DNA of 64,000 nucleotides from Leisingera sp. NJS204 (GTDB lineage Bacteria > Pseudomonadota > Alphaproteobacteria > Rhodobacterales > Rhodobacteraceae). A model generated the notes under the pieces. That model had not been told where the DNA came from. It made no database searches and worked only from the letters and a program-made list of their open reading frames with translations. Of the stretch, positions 61,932 through 64,000 are shown in pieces; the stretch's first letter is position 1; every line of letters begins with the position of its first letter. Position numbers and translations under genes: made by a program. Location: positions 3,091,501-3,155,500 of the forward strand of contig NZ_CP035417.1 of the NCBI RefSeq assembly GCF_004123675.1, read 5' to 3'.

Positions 61932-62658
61932 CTTGAATCAAGCCTCCTGGTTATCTGGCGCCGTTCCTCCTGGCGTTTTAGTTCGCGGACAGACAGACTG
62001 CGCCCGGTACGTGGGCATGGATGTCCGCGTTAGTGTTGAGTTCTGATTTCTGCTCGGCGCCGTTTCTGGCGTTATACGTCCGGCTGGCCGCTCTTTGCGG
62101 CGGCCTGCGCCCGGATACCAGGCTGGCGGCGTGTTGCTTACTCTCAAGCTTACACCAAATACGTACTTCTTACTATCTGAAAGTGGTGTACTTTTAATTA
62201 ATTGCCAGAAACTTTTGCGGGAAATTTTCATCACATCGCGGCGATCACTGTTGTTGCGGCCGCCTTACGCGCCACGGCAAATCAAGTGCCTCCAGCCGCG
62301 CGTCCACTGTTGATGAGAGGGATGCAAGGGGCTTTCCCCTTCTGCTTCTGAAGTCCAGACAACAGGGTTAGCAGTGCATACGGCAAGGCAAGACGGCCAA
62401 TTCTCCGGCGCCGGCCATCCGCCCGCCCCGTATCACGGCTGCGTGAAAAACCTTAGAAATTCTGCGGCACTCAGGACACGGTTGCCGCCCAAACTGCATA
62501 AATCCCGTCCATGACGCACTGGACAGGACAATAAAAATCATCACAGTATGGCCTCAAAATGGCCGCAAAAGACGGTCGATGGGCAAACGTACAGGCAACG
62601 GAACGACGCAGCACCCGCCAGATTGCGGCGGCGCAGCGCACAGATGAGTGGTATTACA
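61932..62658. other. Intergenic region between prkA and the adhesin gene
   Basis: 727 bp with no convincing gene; short frames such as 62559-62744 are in another register from the adhesin and look non-coding. It holds both divergent promoters. A perfect inverted repeat, TACACCA (62151-62157) and TGGTGTA (62184-62190), lies in an AT-rich patch about 220 bp before prkA, and two imperfect direct copies of a GGCGCCGTT...TGGCGTT motif occur at about 61959 and 62058. Confidence 0.5.
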
Positions 62659-64000
62659 ATGAGCACGGTCGCATTTATTACCCGCGATATGGCGGGCACT
62701 ACACAGCATGGGAACTTTTCCGAAGGCACCCCGGCACGTATTGACGCCTCCCATGCCAAGGATATCTCGCTGAACCTCAGCCCTGCAGATGTCGAAAGCT
62801 ATTCCCGCCAGGGCGGCAACCTGCACATCACCCTGGCCGATGGCCAGGAACTGGTGATTGAGAACTACTATTCCTACGGCTCATCCGGCGGGAAAAACCT
62901 GTTCCTAAGCCAGGACGGCGAATTCACCGAAGTTGTCCTGGAAGACAAATCCAGCGGCATGCTCTTTGCCACATACGAGCCGCTGGATCTGACCGGAAAA
63001 TGGAGCGCCTACGATGAGATGGTGTTCCTGGACGTTGACCGCATCGAACCGGTGGTTGCACCGCTGGCCGCGCCGCTGTTCGGCGGGCTGGGTGCGGCCG
63101 GGGCCGCAGCCGGTGTCGTCGGCGCGGCTGTAATTGCCGGCGGCGGCGGCGGTGACGGCGGCGGCGGAACGGATGGCATTATTCCAGCGGTCGATGACCC
63201 CGATGCCACCTACCCGGTTTCTGACTCCACCACCGAACCGGTGGTTATCACCGGCACCGGCGCACCGGGTTCCGAAGTGATTGTCAATGTCGGCACCTCT
63301 ACAGCCACCACAACCGTCGATGACGACGGCAATTGGAGCGTCAGCTTCCCGGTCAATGATCTGCCAGAGGACGGCAATTATGACACAACTGTGCATGTCG
63401 TTGACCCCAACGGGACCGAGTTCGACCTGGATGGCCCCGCTGTCGTAATCGACACGGTTGCCACTGTCGGCCTCGACGAGGGCCAGGCAGGCGGCGACGA
63501 CATGATCAATGCCGCCGAGGCAGCTGACGGGGTGACCCTGACCGGAACCGCCGAAGCGGGCGCCACAGTGGAAGTCACTTTCCAGGGTGTGACCCGGACG
63601 ATTACCGCGACCGAAAGCGGGACTTGGAGCGCTGACTTCGCTGCTTCGGAAATCGCCTCCGGTGAATACGACTCAGAAGTCAGCGTCACCGCGACCGACG
63701 CTTTCGGCAATACTGACAGCGTCACCGGTACAATCCGCGTAGACACGACCACGGCCGTGGAAATCGACAATGGCCAAGCGGGCGGCGATGACATTGTCAA
63801 CAACGCCGAAGCTACCGCTGGTCTGACATTGACCGGAACCGGCGAGGCCGGCGCAAGTGTCAGCGTCACGGTTGAGGGCGTGACCCGCACCGCGACCGTG
63901 GATGCAGACGGCAACTGGGCCGCAGAATTCGAAGCCGGCTCGCTGCCTGCCGGTGAATACGACACCACTGTCAGCGTGACCTCCACTGACGAAGCCGGCA
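62659..64000 (+). CDS. Giant Bap-type adhesin with Ig-like repeats (5' part)
   Basis: An open frame of 447 codons that continues past the window. The N-terminus (about 1-140) is like the BapA prefix domain: ADVESYSRQGGNLHITLADG, LVIENYYSYGSSGGKNLFLS, ending in a glycine/alanine-rich hydrophobic hairpin (LAAPLFGGLGAAGAAAGVVG) followed by a Gly tract, a feature that can anchor such adhesins in the outer-membrane exporter. From about residue 175 come Ig-like repeats of roughly 105 residues, each with an NGQAGGDD or EGQAGGDD-type opening, LTLTGTGEAGA and DGNW(A/S). Such proteins are exported by type I secretion and mediate surface attachment. ATG 62659 has only a weak GAGTGG upstream. No stop within view, so total size is unknown. 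Confidence 0.88.
   Translation, partial: MSTVAFITRDMAGTTQHGNFSEGTPARIDASHAKDISLNLSPADVESYSRQGGNLHITLADGQELVIENYYSYGSSGGKNLFLSQDGEFTEVVLEDKSSGMLFATYEPLDLTGKWSAYDEMVFLDVDRIEPVVAPLAAPLFGGLGAAGAAAGVVGAAVIAGGGGGDGGGGTDGIIPAVDDPDATYPVSDSTTEPVVITGTGAPGSEVIVNVGTSTATTTVDDDGNWSVSFPVNDLPEDGNYDTTVHVVDPNGTEFDLDGPAVVIDTVATVGLDEGQAGGDDMINAAEAADGVTLTGTAEAGATVEVTFQGVTRTITATESGTWSADFAASEIASGEYDSEVSVTATDAFGNTDSVTGTIRVDTTTAVEIDNGQAGGDDIVNNAEATAGLTLTGTGEAGASVSVTVEGVTRTATVDADGNWAAEFEAGSLPAGEYDTTVSVTSTDEAG

Noticed and set aside
62559-62744. 61-codon frame before the adhesin
   Set aside because: It overlaps the adhesin start in another register, and has no ribosome-binding site and no similarity.

Overview
The window looks like a chromosomal segment of a marine alphaproteobacterium of the Roseobacter group (family Rhodobacteraceae). 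This rests on the high-GC coding style and on several gene sets typical of that group: a complete ectoine/hydroxyectoine uptake and catabolic operon in the enuR-ueh-usp-eut-asnC-ssd-atf order, a pca (protocatechuate) cluster, glutathione-dependent formaldehyde dehydrogenase and RTX-type exoproteins. Genus is not resolved; Leisingera, Phaeobacter or Ruegeria relatives would fit.

Layout. 1-10.2 kb: a Crp/Fnr regulator divergent from nnrS, a MauG-type di-haem peroxidase, a hybrid sensor kinase, an RTX-tailed animal-type haem peroxidase and a large family I CoA-transferase. 10.5-20.9 kb: a tRNA-Gln(TTG) gene followed by an integrated element of about 10.3 kb. Its ends are a 24-bp repeat of the tRNA 3' end, and a third copy of the repeat lies inverted in the middle. 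Two long inverted repeats (about 507 bp near-perfect and 255 bp perfect) divide the element into two potentially invertible segments. The left segment carries a protein with family A polymerase-like palm motifs plus a truncated inverted copy of its gene. The right segment carries a YegP-repeat membrane protein, a DUF805 protein, an XRE regulator, a tyrosine integrase with three very small coupled ORFs, and a TcmP/three-Cys-motif (DUF5131) gene pair. 20.9-22.7 kb: an HNH nuclease gene broken by an IS3-family element, which itself has a frameshift and an in-frame palindromic insertion.

22.7-37.0 kb (minus strand): the ectoine operon. EnuR controls the UehABC TRAP importer; EutABC and EutDE convert hydroxyectoine and ectoine to diaminobutyrate, and Atf and Ssd carry this to aspartate. 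Two spaced palindromes in front of uehA are a good candidate EnuR operator. 37.2-42.3 kb: sugar/cell-surface genes (3-keto-sugar aminotransferase, ketoisomerase, acyltransferase, beta-propeller protein, FemAB-like acyltransferase, GT2). 42.4-47.5 kb: a chemoreceptor, an unknown protein and a winged-helix/TPR regulator.

47.9-52.5 kb: a Tat-exported metallo-beta-lactamase-fold hydrolase, pcaQ, and divergently pcaC-pcaH-pcaG plus a beta-keto acid cleavage enzyme. pcaD and pcaB are absent from the locus, so the end of the ring-cleavage route may be non-standard. 52.7-55.6 kb: copA-cueR with a readable CueR-type promoter of 19-bp spacing. 55.9-57.1 kb: class III alcohol dehydrogenase and its terminator. 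57.1-61.9 kb: the prkA-yeaH-spoVR stress module. 62.7 kb to the end: the 5' part of a giant Bap-type adhesin with Ig-like repeats that runs off the window.

The least conventional material is the tRNA-Gln element: its inverted attachment-site architecture, the polymerase-like protein and the TcmP/three-Cys pair.
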